Shown: positions 1-10,052 of the stretch, piece by piece
Layout of the letters: each line of letters begins with the position of its first letter
Position numbering within the stretch: the stretch's first letter is position 1
Source: JACRLW01 sp050181465
Lineage (GTDB): Bacteria; Planctomycetota; UBA1135; UBA2386
Reading direction: 5' to 3'
DNA: 64,000 nt
Assembly: GCA_050181465.1 (NCBI GenBank)
Contig: JBFXDD010000003.1
Coordinates: 62,001-126,000 of the forward strand
Made by a program: the position numbers and the translations under genes
The notes under the pieces: model-generated
Seen by the model: only the letters and a program-made list of their open reading frames with translations
Database searches by the model: none
Told to the model about the DNA's origin: nothing

Positions 1-1293
1 CAGCCTGATCGTGACGTCGACGGTGTCCGGGCAGCTCCGAAGTCCGCCCCGAGTAGGGAAGCTGCGACGCGAATCGGCCTCCCATCCAGTCGAGGAGAAC
101 CTGAATGGTGCGGCCGCACCGCCGCCATTGCACGCGAGCGAGATGCTGCAACCCGGAAGGCGGTCGATGCCGCTGATCGTCACGCCGAGGCTTGGGCCAG
201 GTTCGGTGAACGGACGTGCAACGTAGTCCAGGGTGATCCGTAGACGGTCGTTCAGTTGCTTGATCAAGTCCGCGTCCCGTTGTGCGCCGAGATAAGGGTA
301 GTTCAGGCGCTCACTGCGGCACTGATCCGACCAGAATGATATTGCCAGCTCCTCGACGAACGCCGCCGAGAGGCCCAGGACAGCTTGTGGCTCGGACGCA
401 GACATCGTCGCGTAGCGTGCGGTTCGCTCCTCTCCCTCTGGCCAGTGATCGACGAAGTGAATGTTCCGAATCCAGGTCCCGTCTCGACCGCGGAGATCGA
501 CCTGCACCGTGCATCGCGTGAGCCTGGAACCACTGACGTTCCTGAGCCTCAGTTGATCCGGGACCTTTGCGTCGAACCAGCTCTCGTCGAAGTCGATTGA
601 GATGAGTGGATCCTTCGCTGATGGCCCCGCGATCCTCGGAGCGAGTTCGGCGAGGAGGAAGCTGACCGCTCGTCGGCTTCGGACGAGTCGTGCCAGCTGC
701 TGTTGCTCCTGCTCATGCTTGCCCATCGAGCCAAGCGCAGCGATGGTGATCCCAACAACGTTGCCACTCGAGATGGCACCGATAAGATTCATCGCGTCAG
801 TGGAATCGGGGGCCTGCTCGACGAATCGCAGGAGACTCTGCTGCGCGCGGGCGCCTTCCCTTGCCACGGCCTCGATTCGACGATCCGAACTGTCAACCGT
901 TTCGAGGGCGATCGCACGCCAACGCTCGCGCGCCTCGATGATGGCCAAGTCCTCCCGCGTCGCTGGCTTCGGCTTGTCGTCGTCGAGGGGAGTGGCGAGG
1001 TTCCGCGCGACGGTGGCGTACGACTCGCGAAGGTCTTCGAGCGTCGCTTCGTCAATGCCCCGGTCCTGTGCAAGTAGTGGAGCTGCGACGAGGGCAACAC
1101 AGAGGATCCGTGCTGCGTTTCGGCCCGAGGTGCCAGCTTGCGAACACGAAGATCTCTCCCCGAGAATGCGCATGAACCCGGCCGGCGTCACAAGCGCACT
1201 CGGGTTGATGGCAAAAGGACCGCTGGCCTCAGAGATCAGCGACGGGCCACCGGCTGCACCTCGGTTTGGGGCTCTATTCCTCATGGTCAACAT
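1..1293 (-). CDS. Hypothetical secreted protein, C-terminus cut off by the window edge
   Basis: An uninterrupted minus-strand frame of 431 codons runs off the left edge. I do not recognise the family. The chosen ATG at 1293 has a GGAGG Shine-Dalgarno 5 bases upstream (1299-1303). The only clear export-like segment (ARILCVALVAAPLLAQ) lies about 60 residues further in, so an ATG at 1173, which would make it a normal signal peptide ending in Ala-Gln, is a serious alternative. The frame also stays open upstream past 1413. After the signal come a charged, helical-looking stretch (REDLAIIEARERWRA), a second hydrophobic segment (GNVVGITIAALGSMG) and a mixed globular region with several cysteines. 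The real end and the function are unknown; secretion is inferred from the hydrophobic segment only. Confidence 0.55.
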   Translation of the reverse strand, partial: MLTMRNRAPNRGAAGGPSLISEASGPFAINPSALVTPAGFMRILGERSSCSQAGTSGRNAARILCVALVAAPLLAQDRGIDEATLEDLRESYATVARNLATPLDDDKPKPATREDLAIIEARERWRAIALETVDSSDRRIEAVAREGARAQQSLLRFVEQAPDSTDAMNLIGAISSGNVVGITIAALGSMGKHEQEQQQLARLVRSRRAVSFLLAELAPRIAGPSAKDPLISIDFDESWFDAKVPDQLRLRNVSGSRLTRCTVQVDLRGRDGTWIRNIHFVDHWPEGEERTARYATMSASEPQAVLGLSAAFVEELAISFWSDQCRSERLNYPYLGAQRDADLIKQLNDRLRITLDYVARPFTEPGPSLGVTISGIDRLPGCSISLACNGGGAAAPFRFSSTGWEADSRRSFPTRGGLRSCPDTVDVTIRL

Positions 1294-1298
1294 ATTGT

Positions 1299-1303
1299 CC
1301 TCC
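1299..1303 (-). promoter_or_regulatory. Shine-Dalgarno GGAGG for the start at 1293
   Basis: GGAGG on the minus strand, 5 bases before the ATG at 1293. Strong Shine-Dalgarno sequences are uncommon in this window, so it favours this start for the left-edge gene over the ATG at 1173. Confidence 0.4.
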
Positions 1304-1439
1304 AAGGGCCTCCCCGGCGAGAGGGGATTGAGCGTGTAAAGCGGCATGACGCTGGCGGCGACTATGAGCACACCTCGGCGGAAGCGCTTGGAGGCTCCAT
1401 CTGGCCCAAACACACACGCACACCACGCTTCGCGGGTTG

Positions 1440-2074
1440 TCAGGCACGGAACCGAAGTGGCTGGCACGGATCGGCACGCAGGACCGGGGCGGGCAGAGCC
1501 TGCGTTGGTTCGCGGTGGCAGGCGGCATCGCGGTAGAGTCGCCGCACTGGTGATGAAGCCGTCTCTGTGAGCAGTGAAACGGACTGGTCCCTGCCGCGCT
1601 CGTCGAGCGTGGCTTCGCGGCCCGCGCTGGCAACGCCGACTCCGAGTTGTAGGTCAGCGAGATGACCGTGCTCGCGCCACTCGGATTCGAAGAGGACGAG
1701 CTTCGTCGCCCGTGCCAGGTCCTGCAGCGCTGAGCCTCCGGATCCCGGTGCGCATCTAGCTGAGGGGCGTGTTGCATTGTCTCGCCGAGAGCGGCGACCT
1801 CGCTCAGCTCACGAGGCACCTGTGGCGACAATCGCCTCACCATGGCGGCGGGATTGTCGCTGGAAGTCAAGGACCGGTCTTCGCCAACCCTCACTCGAAT
1901 GCTCCCCCTCGAATCGCTCGAGGTGGCGATGGTCTCCCTCGAAGCAGGTCCGAGTGATTCCGGTCTTGAGTGACCGAGGGACGCCGCCGTATCCGTGGCG
2001 CCCGCGGTTAGAGACACTCTGGCGATTCTCAGCGCGAACACGTACGCGCTGAGAACCACGAGCAGAACCAACAA
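1440..2074 (-). pseudogene. Hypothetical membrane-anchored protein gene, probably frameshifted
   Basis: From a TTG at 2074 one frame encodes a hydrophobic N-terminus (LVLLVVLSAYVFALRIA), then a plausible soluble region to about position 1730 (RELSEVAALGETMQHAPQ). From about 1730 that frame becomes Ser/Arg-rich and unnatural. The frame two bases over becomes protein-like (LARATKLVLFESEWREHGH) and ends at a TGA at 1440. This second frame has no usable start of its own and is closed by a TGA near 1810, so one gene of roughly 210 residues with a single indel explains both parts better than two genes. The TTG start follows a TGA directly and is weak; an ATG at 2102 lies in another frame. The family is unknown. 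A true pseudogene and a sequencing error cannot be told apart here. Confidence 0.4.
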
Positions 2075-2252
2075 CAGCCATCAAGACGATCGCATGATTC
2101 ATCCGCCGGCGGCAAAGCTCACCGATTCTCGCAAGCAGAATGGCAGCTCGGGACCCTCAGACCGAAGTCCTGCCGCAGTCCCGGTGTCAGGCGCTCAACC
2201 GTGAACTTCACCCGCCCCATGAGGCTTGGCGGTCGCTCGACACAACCCCACC

Positions 2253-3746
2253 TCACGGCGCGCTCTCGAGAATGCCCGGCACCACCTCACCCGCGATGTC
2301 CGTGAGGCGATAATCGCGACCCTGGAAGCGCCAGGTCAGGCGTTCGTGATCGACGCCGAGCAAATAGAGCAGGGTCGCATGGAGGTCGTGCACGCTCATC
2401 GGTTCGCGGGCGATGTTGTAGCCGAGCTCGTCGGTCTCGCCGTAGGTCGAGCCGCGGCGCACGCCCCCACCGGCCAACCACATGGTGAAGCAACGGCCGT
2501 GGTGATCGCGGCCGTAGCTGTCCTCGTTGTAGCCGCCCTGGCAATACGCGGTGCGACCGAACTCGCCGCCCCAGACGACCAAGGTGTCTTCGAGCAGACC
2601 GCGTCGATCGAGGTCCTCGACCAGTGCCGCCTGCGCGCGATCGGTGGCCTTCGCCTGCTCGGTGATCTCCCGCGGCAGATTGCCGTGCGCGTCCCAGCCG
2701 CGGTGATAGAGCTGGATGAAGCGCACGTCACGCTCGGCGAGACGCCGCGCCAGCAGGCAGTTGCGGGCGAAGCTGCCCGGGCGCTCGACGTCGGGACCGT
2801 ACATCTCCAGGGTGCGGCGATCCTCACCGGAGATGTCGTTGAGTTCCGGCACAGAACTCTGCATGCGATAGGCCAGCTCGGCCTGGGTGACGCGCGCCTC
2901 GATCTCGGGATCCAACAGGCGTTCGTGCTGCTCGCGCTGCAGTGCCGCGAAGGCATCGAGCATGCGCCGGCGATCCTTGCGCGTGACGCCGGGTGGATCA
3001 TTCAGGAACAAGACCGGATCCGCGCCCGCGCGCAGCCGCACGCCCTGATGCTCGCTCGGCAGGAACCCGCTACCCCACAGGCGAGCCGACAGCGCCTGCA
3101 TGTTGCCGAAGCCGCGGCTGATCATCACCACGAAGGCCGGCAGATCGGAGTTCGAGCTGCCGAGTCCATAGCTGAGCCAGGAGCCGAAGGCCGGTCGACC
3201 GGGAATCTGACTGCCGGTCTGCATGAAGGTGACGCCCGGCTCGTGGTTGATCGCATCGGTGTGCACCGAGTGCACCATCGTGATCTTGTTCACGATCTGT
3301 GCGGTATGGGGATACAGCTCGCTCACCCACACCCCGCGATCGCGATTGCCGTGATGCGTGAAGCGGAACTTGGACGGCACCAGCGGCAGGCTCGACTGCC
3401 CACTGGTCATCCCGGTGATGCGCTGCTCGTTGTAGACCGACGGCATCTTGCGCAGATCCTGCCCGGCGAACTCGCGCAGCTTCGGCTTGTAGTCGAACAA
3501 GTCGAGCTGAGACGGCCCGCCCATCATGTGCAGGTAGATCACCCGCTTGCACTTGGGCGTGTAATGCAGGCGGCGGAGCGCGCCTTTGCCGGGATCAAGG
3601 CCGGGCGTAGGCCGCGCCGCAGTGTCGCCGAGCACGCCGCGCAATGCGGTCACGCCCAGCAACGAACTGAGCGTTCCCGCCGAACGGCGGAAGAACTGAC
3701 GCCGGCTCAATGCGGCGATCGAAGCGAGAGGATCGACGTGAGTCAT
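2253..3746 (-). CDS. DUF1501 family Tat-exported protein
   Basis: A 497-residue protein of the DUF1501 family, a sulfatase-like group very abundant in planctomycetes. The N-terminus carries a twin-arginine signature (SRRQFFRR, about residues 14-21) followed by a hydrophobic stretch, so export in folded form is likely. Family-typical segments follow: HMMGGPSQLDLFDYKP, VVWGGEFGRT and GRDHHGRC, with conserved Asp and His residues like those of the alkaline-phosphatase-type metal fold. I chose the ATG at 3746 because it lies 8 bases after the stop of the cytochrome gene and starts directly before the Tat motif; the longer open frame upstream is Arg-rich shadow. DUF1501 proteins are almost always paired with PSCyt/DUF1549/DUF1553 proteins, as here. 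The substrate is unknown. Confidence 0.9.
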   Translation of the reverse strand: MTHVDPLASIAALSRRQFFRRSAGTLSSLLGVTALRGVLGDTAARPTPGLDPGKGALRRLHYTPKCKRVIYLHMMGGPSQLDLFDYKPKLREFAGQDLRKMPSVYNEQRITGMTSGQSSLPLVPSKFRFTHHGNRDRGVWVSELYPHTAQIVNKITMVHSVHTDAINHEPGVTFMQTGSQIPGRPAFGSWLSYGLGSSNSDLPAFVVMISRGFGNMQALSARLWGSGFLPSEHQGVRLRAGADPVLFLNDPPGVTRKDRRRMLDAFAALQREQHERLLDPEIEARVTQAELAYRMQSSVPELNDISGEDRRTLEMYGPDVERPGSFARNCLLARRLAERDVRFIQLYHRGWDAHGNLPREITEQAKATDRAQAALVEDLDRRGLLEDTLVVWGGEFGRTAYCQGGYNEDSYGRDHHGRCFTMWLAGGGVRRGSTYGETDELGYNIAREPMSVHDLHATLLYLLGVDHERLTWRFQGRDYRLTDIAGEVVPGILESAP

Positions 3747-3754
3747 GTCGGCCT

Positions 3755-6700
3755 TCAGTCCACCACCACGGTGGCGTCGAGAGAGAGAATCGTGGTCGCG
3801 AGCATGCTGAACGCGGCGCTGTCGACCGGATCGAGCGCGCCGTCGGGCTTCGACTCGCCGACCATGAGGAGCGCCTGCGCCGACTCGGGGTCGGCCGCAT
3901 AGCGAGATCGGAAGTCGGCGAGCGCAGCGGTCAGGATCGACTCCTCGCGCGCCGTCGGCGCGCGCGCGGCGCACAACTCCATCATGTGCGCGAGGCGCTC
4001 ACGATCGTCGCTCGCCTCGCGGAGCACGCGCTGTGCCAAGTTGCGCGCGGCTTCGACGAACTGCTCGTCGTTCCACAGCACCAACGACTGCAGCGGTGTG
4101 TTCGTGGTCGAACGCTGCACCTGACACGACTCTCGAGTCGGCAGATCGAAGGTCGCCATCTGCGGATTCGGCGAGGTGCGCTTCCAGAACGTGTACATGC
4201 TGCGTCGCCACAGCGCTTCGCCGTCGTCGCGCGCGAACACCTGCGTGTTCGAACTCGCGCCGATCGAGACCTCCCGCCACAAGCCCTCGGGCTGATACGG
4301 CTTGACACTCGGTCCGCCGATCTTCGGCACGAGCAAGCCGCTCGCGGCGAGTGCGACGTCGCGGACGAACTCGCCGGCGAGACGGCGCCGCGGGAAGCTG
4401 GCGAGCAGCCGATGATCGGGATCCGCACGCGCCACCATCGGATCGAACCGCGCCGACTGGCGGTAGGTCGAACTGGTGACGATGAGGCGAATCAGCTCGC
4501 GTCGACTCCAGCCGTGATCGACAAACCACAAGGCGAGCCAATCGAGGAGCTCGGGATGGGTCGGCGGCTCGGACTGCACGCCGAAGTTCTCGCTGCTGCG
4601 CACGAGGCCGCGACCGAACAACATCTGCCAGATGCGATTGACCTCGACGCGCGCGGTCAGCGGATGCTCGCGCCGCGTGAGCCAGCGGGCGAAACCCAGC
4701 CGATCGTGCGGCGCGCCGGCGGGGAACGTGCCGCCGAGCGCCAGCGGCGGGCGGCGATCGACCGGACGGGTCTTGTCCACCATGTCATAGCGGCCGCGAG
4801 CGAGCACGTAGTGCTGCGCCGGCTTCGGCAACTCCGACATCACCAGAACCGGCACGCGCTCGCGCTCGGCCATCGCCAACTCCGCCTCGATCGCGACACG
4901 GCGCGCATCGAGAGCGGCGTAGGTCGGCGAGCGGGATCCGAACCCGCGCAGCAGAGACTCGGTGGTCGCCGCGGAACGGTGCGAAGAGGCGATCAACAAC
5001 CACGGCTGCAGTGCCATGGGATCGGCGGCGACCGCTTCGAGCCGGCCGAAGAAGCCGGCAGGCCCGCCGTCGTTGACGACCTTGACGAGCAGCAGATGGC
5101 GACCGGCCGGTACGTCGAGCTCGACGCGATCCTGATCCGGAGCCGCACCGCGGCGGGTCGGATTGCGGAACTGCTCGACGCCGTCGAGGAAGACCACGAC
5201 CCCATCGTCGCTGCCGAGGTGCAGCGTGAGCTTGCGCGGGATCGGCGTGCGCAACTCGCGCGCGAAGTAGAACGCCGCACGCTCTCCGCTCAGCGGCACG
5301 ACCTTGCCGTCGCCGTCGGGACGATGCGTCCAACGTTGCTTGCCGAACTTCGCCGCCGGGTCGATCGCACGCGCGGACTCCGGCTCGAAGGCGGTCGCCA
5401 AGGCCGAATCGAAGTCCTTCGCGGAGAAGGGGCCGACCGACCACCAATCGCGGGCGACCAGCGGGAACTCCTCGATCACCGACGGCAGCGCGTGCACGAA
5501 CTCGACGCGCAGTCGGCCGGCGACGTGCTCGGCGTAGCCGCTCTCGCACGCGATCGTCACCTCGACCTCGGCGCCGTCGCGATGCTCGCTGCCGCCGAAG
5601 CCTTCCGCATCGACGAAGAACGCACTGCGCGGTCCCTCGCGAAGGTGACCACCCAGCGCCCAACCTTCGCCGGTCTGCTCGATCAGGTTGCCGACGTCGA
5701 AGTCGCCGTTGGGCTGCTCGAAGTCGGCCCAGGCGTGCTCGAACGCAACGTCTTCGCTCCGCGCCGCGCTGTCACGATCGAGGACCCGCACCGTCAGTCC
5801 GGAGATCACGGCGTTGCCGTTCGGCGACAGCCCGACCCGCCCGCTCGGAAAGCTCGGGTCGTCGAGCACGTCGAGCCGCAGCATGCGCAAGGTTTCGCCG
5901 CGCAGTCGATAGCGCAAGGTGATCCGCTCGGTCTTCGGGCGACCCGACACGCGCACGGAACCATCCTCGAGTCGTTCCACGGCCCCGCCACCGGCGAGTT
6001 GGACGTCGAGCAACTCAGCGTCCGCGCGCAAGACTCGATGACGCTCGCGCAGTGTCGACTCGAACTTCTCCAACTCCGTAGCAACCGCCGGCTCCGCCTC
6101 CCGAAGTGCTGCGATCTGCGAATCGAGCGCGCGCTGGTGCGCCGCGATCCGTTCCGCGAGCTCGGGCGGCGCATACTCGATGCGCGCGGGGTACGCCCGC
6201 GCTTCGGTGCCGTTGTTGGGGTAAACCCCGCGCTCGTCGACCGAACCGAAGATCGAGTACAGACTGTAGTAGTCGTCCTGCGTGAGCGGATCGTACTTGT
6301 GATCGTGACAGCGCGCGCAGGTGAACGTGAGCCCCAGGAACGCCGTCGCCACCGTCTCGATGCGGTCGGCGATCGCCTCCACGCGATACTCCTCGTCGAG
6401 CGCGCCGCCTTCGTCGTTGATGTTGTGCATCCGACAGAAGCCCGACGCGATCCGCTGCGCATCCGTGGCGTTCGGCAGCAGATCGCCGGCGAGTTGCTCG
6501 GTGACGAACCGGTCGTACGGCTGATCCGCTCCGAAGGACTCGATCAGCCAATCGCGGTACGGCCACGCCGTGCGCACGTTGTCGTGATGGAAGCCGTTGG
6601 TGTCGGCGTAGCGGGCGACGTCCAGCCACGACTGCGCGAGCCGCTCGCCGTGATGCGGCGAGGCGAGCAGTTCCTCCACGTAACGCTCGTAAGCGTCGGG

Positions 6701-7327
6701 CCGCACGTCGCGAACGAACTCCTCGACTCGCTCCGGAGTCGGCGGCAAGCCCAGCAGGTCGAGCGAGAGCCGGCGCGCCAAGGTGCGCCGATCGGCGGGT
6801 GCCGACGGCGAGATCCCGTCGCGCTCGAGTCGCGACAGGATGAAGGCATCGATCGGGTTGCGCGGCCACGCACGGTCGCGCACGAGCGGCGGCTCGACCT
6901 CACGCGGCGGAACGAAGGCCCAGTGATCGACGAAGGGCGCCCCGGCCTCGATCCAGGTGCGCAAGAGGGCCCGTTGCGCGTCGTCGAGCGGCTCACCGGC
7001 ATCCGGCGGCGGCATCATCACCTTGGGGTCGCTGCTCGAGACGCGCCGCCACAGCTCCGAAGACTCCGGCTCGAAGGGGACGACCGTCGGCCGACCGTCG
7101 ATCGAGCCACGCTGCCCCTCCATCGTGTCGAGACGCAGCGAAGCCTTGCGCGCCTTCTGATCGAAGCCGTGACACGCGAAGCACCGGCTCGACAGCAAGG
7201 GCCGCACCGCCTGGGCGAGTTCCTCGGGAGAGCGCGGCGACGGCAGGCGCAGCGAGGGCGTGCTCTGCGCCAGCAGTCCACCGACGAGCGACAGGGACGC
7301 GAACAGGAGAGAGAGGCGAGGCGTCAC
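3755..7327 (-). CDS. PSCyt1/DUF1549/DUF1553 planctomycete cytochrome protein
   Basis: 1190 residues with a signal peptide (LLFASLSLVGGLLAQ). A planctomycete cytochrome c domain with haem motif CFACH is at residues 49-53, followed by Met-rich KVMMPPPDAGEP, a possible source of an axial ligand. The DUF1549 domain spans about residues 150-350 and includes the second haem-like motif CARCHDHKYDP. A beta-rich middle region (about 490-760) contains LHLGSDDGVVVFLDGV, resembling a PA14 or carbohydrate-binding module. The C-terminal DUF1553 domain contains NRIWQMLFGRGLV and FDLPTRESC. The family is thought to act outside the cytoplasmic membrane, perhaps in redox-linked polymer breakdown, but no reaction is established. 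It is cotranscribed with the DUF1501 gene 8 bases downstream. The length is normal for versions with an inserted middle domain. Confidence 0.92.
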   Translation of the reverse strand: MTPRLSLLFASLSLVGGLLAQSTPSLRLPSPRSPEELAQAVRPLLSSRCFACHGFDQKARKASLRLDTMEGQRGSIDGRPTVVPFEPESSELWRRVSSSDPKVMMPPPDAGEPLDDAQRALLRTWIEAGAPFVDHWAFVPPREVEPPLVRDRAWPRNPIDAFILSRLERDGISPSAPADRRTLARRLSLDLLGLPPTPERVEEFVRDVRPDAYERYVEELLASPHHGERLAQSWLDVARYADTNGFHHDNVRTAWPYRDWLIESFGADQPYDRFVTEQLAGDLLPNATDAQRIASGFCRMHNINDEGGALDEEYRVEAIADRIETVATAFLGLTFTCARCHDHKYDPLTQDDYYSLYSIFGSVDERGVYPNNGTEARAYPARIEYAPPELAERIAAHQRALDSQIAALREAEPAVATELEKFESTLRERHRVLRADAELLDVQLAGGGAVERLEDGSVRVSGRPKTERITLRYRLRGETLRMLRLDVLDDPSFPSGRVGLSPNGNAVISGLTVRVLDRDSAARSEDVAFEHAWADFEQPNGDFDVGNLIEQTGEGWALGGHLREGPRSAFFVDAEGFGGSEHRDGAEVEVTIACESGYAEHVAGRLRVEFVHALPSVIEEFPLVARDWWSVGPFSAKDFDSALATAFEPESARAIDPAAKFGKQRWTHRPDGDGKVVPLSGERAAFYFARELRTPIPRKLTLHLGSDDGVVVFLDGVEQFRNPTRRGAAPDQDRVELDVPAGRHLLLVKVVNDGGPAGFFGRLEAVAADPMALQPWLLIASSHRSAATTESLLRGFGSRSPTYAALDARRVAIEAELAMAERERVPVLVMSELPKPAQHYVLARGRYDMVDKTRPVDRRPPLALGGTFPAGAPHDRLGFARWLTRREHPLTARVEVNRIWQMLFGRGLVRSSENFGVQSEPPTHPELLDWLALWFVDHGWSRRELIRLIVTSSTYRQSARFDPMVARADPDHRLLASFPRRRLAGEFVRDVALAASGLLVPKIGGPSVKPYQPEGLWREVSIGASSNTQVFARDDGEALWRRSMYTFWKRTSPNPQMATFDLPTRESCQVQRSTTNTPLQSLVLWNDEQFVEAARNLAQRVLREASDDRERLAHMMELCAARAPTAREESILTAALADFRSRYAADPESAQALLMVGESKPDGALDPVDSAAFSMLATTILSLDATVVVD

Positions 7328-7370
7328 GACGGCTCACGATAGGGCCGCGCGCGCGGTCGCGCTCGCTCCT

Positions 7371-9899
7371 TCAGGTCCTGGGCGCGCCCCGCTTGGCCGG
7401 CTTGCGCGCCGTCGTGGCGGACCGTCGTACGGGATTGGCCGGCTCACGCACCGTGCGGGGCCGCTTGCCGAACACCTGGTCGTAGACCTGCTGGAAGCGA
7501 TCGACGTACGAGAAGCTCAACCCGCGCAGAAGCTTGGGTTCCAACTCCTCGATGTCACGGCGATTCTCGCTCGGCAGGATGACGCGGCGGATGCCGAAGC
7601 GCTTCGCCGCGAGCACCTTTTCGCGCACACCGCCGATCGGCAGCACCTCCCCCACCAGCGTGAGTTCGCCGGTCATGGCGATGGTCGGCGGCGCGCGTCT
7701 GCCGGTGAGCACCGAAACCAGCGCGGTGGTGATGGTGATGCCCGCCGAGGGTCCGTCCTTGGGGATCGCACCGGCGGGAAAGTGCACGTGGAAGCCGCGG
7801 TCGTGGAAGGCGGTCTCGTCGATCCCGAACTCGCCGGCGTGGCTGCGCACGAAACTCAGGGCAAGGCGAACCGACTCGCTCATGACGTCGCCGAGACTGC
7901 CGGTGAGCGTCAGCCCGCTGCCCTTCGGCACCATCGCCGCCTCGATGTAGAGCACGTCGCCGCCGTGCGGAGTCCACGCCAGCCCCTTCACGACACCCGG
8001 CTCCAGCACCTTGCGATCATCGTCGTCGTGGAATCGCGGCGAGCCCAGGAGTGCGGGCACCTCGGTCCAGTTCAGCGAGCCGACCGGCGCCCGGCCGCGC
8101 GCGACTGCCGTCGCGGCCTTGCGACACAGCTTCTGGATCATCTTCTCCAGACCGCGAACTCCGGCCTCGCGCGTGTAGGCCGGGATCAGCTTCCGCAGCA
8201 CGGTCGGTGAGATGGACAGGTGTTCACGCGACAGACCGTGGCGCGTCAGTTGCCGCCGCAACACGTGCCGCGCCGCGATCTGCACCTTCTCTTCCAGCAG
8301 GTAGCCGGGGATCTCGACGATGTCCATGCGATCGCGCAGCGGCTCGGGAATCTGCGGCAGCACGTTCGCCGTCGCGATGAACATCACTCGCGAAAGGTCA
8401 AAGGGGACGTCGAGATAGTGGTCGAGGAACGCGTGGTTCTGCTCCGGATCGAGGACCTCGAGCAAGGCGGCGCTGGGATCGCCGCGCACATCTGCGGTGA
8501 GCTTGTCGATCTCGTCGAGCACGATCACCGGGTTGTTGGTCCCGCAGGTCTTGAGTCCCGAGAGGATGCGCCCGGGCATCGCACCGACGTAGGTGCGTCG
8601 ATGCCCCTTGATCTCCGCTTCGTCGCGCATGCCGCCGAGCGAGAAGCGCCAGAACTGCCGGCCCATCGCGCGCGCGATGCTGCGACCGAGACTGGTCTTG
8701 CCAACCCCGGGCGGACCCGCGAGACACAGGATCGTTCCGGCGTGCTTGGGTTCGAGCTTGCGGACGGCGAGGAACTCGAGGATGCGGTCCTTCACCTCGC
8801 GCAACCCGAAGTGATCTTCGTCGAGCACGCGCGCAGCGAGGTCGAGATCCTCGTTGTCGTCGCTCGTCTTCGCCCACGGCAACGCGACCAGCCAATCGAG
8901 ATAGTTGCGGATGACGCCGTACTCCGCGGACTCGACCGGAGTCGTGCGCAGCTTCGCGAGTTCCTCGCGTGCGCGATCGGTGGCCAGATCGGAAAGCCCG
9001 GCTTCCGCGACGGCTTTCTCCAGACGACTCAGTTCCGCCTCGCGCGCATCGACCTGCTCGCCGAGTTCGCGGCGGATGATCTTCATCTGCTCGCGCAGGA
9101 ACCAATCCTTCTGTGCCTTCTCCGTCTTCTGACGGATCTCCTGCTCGATGCGTCGCCCGAGTTCCGCGAGTTCGACCTCGGCAAGCACGAAGCCGAGCGC
9201 CATCTCGACGCGCGGTGCGACCTCCGGCGTCTCGAGGATCGCCTGGCGATCCGCGGTGTTCTTCAGCATGTAGGCGCCGGTGAAGTCGGCGAGCTGACCG
9301 GCGCTGTCGATATTGAGCACCGCGGTCGCGAAGTCTTCGCCGAACTGGTCGTTCATGCCGGCGAACTTGCTCAGGCTGTCGCGCAGGAGTCGGGAAGCGG
9401 CCTCGACGCGCTTTCCTTCGCTCGGCACGTCGCCGACCTCGGCCACGCGCGCGACGAGGTACGGCTGCTGCCGAACCATGCGCACGAGTCGGGCACGACC
9501 GCGCCCTTGCACCATGACCGAGGCATTGCCGTCGGGCAACTGGAGCACCTTGAGGATGCGGCCGACGACGCCGACCTGATAGAGGTCGCTCTCGCGCGGT
9601 CGGTCGAGTTCGGGGTCCTTCTGGGTCAGGAGAAACAGATGGCCGTTGCCGGCCTCCGCCTTCTGCACGATCGCGCGCGCCTCCGCCGACTCGAGCAGGA
9701 CCGGCAGCATCATGTTCGGGAAGGGAACGGAACGCCGGAGCGGGAACACGAAGAGTGTTTGCGGAACCTTCTCTTCGAGGGTCAGCGCCGTGCTCGACGC
9801 ATCACCGTTCTCGACCTTGATGCCCCGCTTGCGGCGCGGCGCGCGCTTGGCGGGTGCGGGTGGCTGGGCAGGATCGGCCGGATCCTCGGCTTCGCTCAT
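7371..9899 (-). CDS. lon: ATP-dependent protease Lon
   Basis: 842 residues, the usual length for bacterial LonA. After a short basic, Pro/Ala-rich extension comes the N-terminal substrate-binding domain (FPLRRSVPFPNMMLPV onward), then a helical linker, the AAA+ module with Walker A GPPGVGKT and Walker B VIVLDEIDKL, and the Ser-Lys peptidase domain. In the latter the catalytic Ser is in KDGPSAG and the Lys in GVREKVLAAKRFG. Lon degrades misfolded and specific regulatory proteins in the cytoplasm. The start is the ATG at 9899; a GTG seven codons upstream is possible. The gene lies 43 bases before the PSCyt1 gene on the same strand. That placement may be chance or read-through; nothing in Lon suggests a special link. 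Confidence 0.97.
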   Translation of the reverse strand: MSEAEDPADPAQPPAPAKRAPRRKRGIKVENGDASSTALTLEEKVPQTLFVFPLRRSVPFPNMMLPVLLESAEARAIVQKAEAGNGHLFLLTQKDPELDRPRESDLYQVGVVGRILKVLQLPDGNASVMVQGRGRARLVRMVRQQPYLVARVAEVGDVPSEGKRVEAASRLLRDSLSKFAGMNDQFGEDFATAVLNIDSAGQLADFTGAYMLKNTADRQAILETPEVAPRVEMALGFVLAEVELAELGRRIEQEIRQKTEKAQKDWFLREQMKIIRRELGEQVDAREAELSRLEKAVAEAGLSDLATDRAREELAKLRTTPVESAEYGVIRNYLDWLVALPWAKTSDDNEDLDLAARVLDEDHFGLREVKDRILEFLAVRKLEPKHAGTILCLAGPPGVGKTSLGRSIARAMGRQFWRFSLGGMRDEAEIKGHRRTYVGAMPGRILSGLKTCGTNNPVIVLDEIDKLTADVRGDPSAALLEVLDPEQNHAFLDHYLDVPFDLSRVMFIATANVLPQIPEPLRDRMDIVEIPGYLLEEKVQIAARHVLRRQLTRHGLSREHLSISPTVLRKLIPAYTREAGVRGLEKMIQKLCRKAATAVARGRAPVGSLNWTEVPALLGSPRFHDDDDRKVLEPGVVKGLAWTPHGGDVLYIEAAMVPKGSGLTLTGSLGDVMSESVRLALSFVRSHAGEFGIDETAFHDRGFHVHFPAGAIPKDGPSAGITITTALVSVLTGRRAPPTIAMTGELTLVGEVLPIGGVREKVLAAKRFGIRRVILPSENRRDIEELEPKLLRGLSFSYVDRFQQVYDQVFGKRPRTVREPANPVRRSATTARKPAKRGAPRT

Positions 9900-9980
9900 C
9901 GCGGGAACGCTACGACGCACGAGGCGGAGCGCAAAGCCGATCGACCATCGGCGGACGAGGAAAACACGCGGAAAGAAAAG

Positions 9981-10028
9981 CCCCGGGAGTCACCCTTGCC
10001 TGCCCCAGAAAATGGGCGACCCCCGGGG
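9981..10028. repeat. REP-like hairpin, copy 1
   Basis: A 15-base stem (9981-9995 with 10014-10028, 13 of 15 paired) encloses the loop TTGCCTGCCCCAGAAAAT. The loop shares its first 16 bases with the hairpin at 10101-10142, while the stems differ in sequence. This looks like a repetitive extragenic palindrome rather than a terminator: there is no T-tract and the loop is conserved. Confidence 0.7.
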
Positions 10029-10052
10029 AGTCACATCGCTTGTCGGTGCGCG

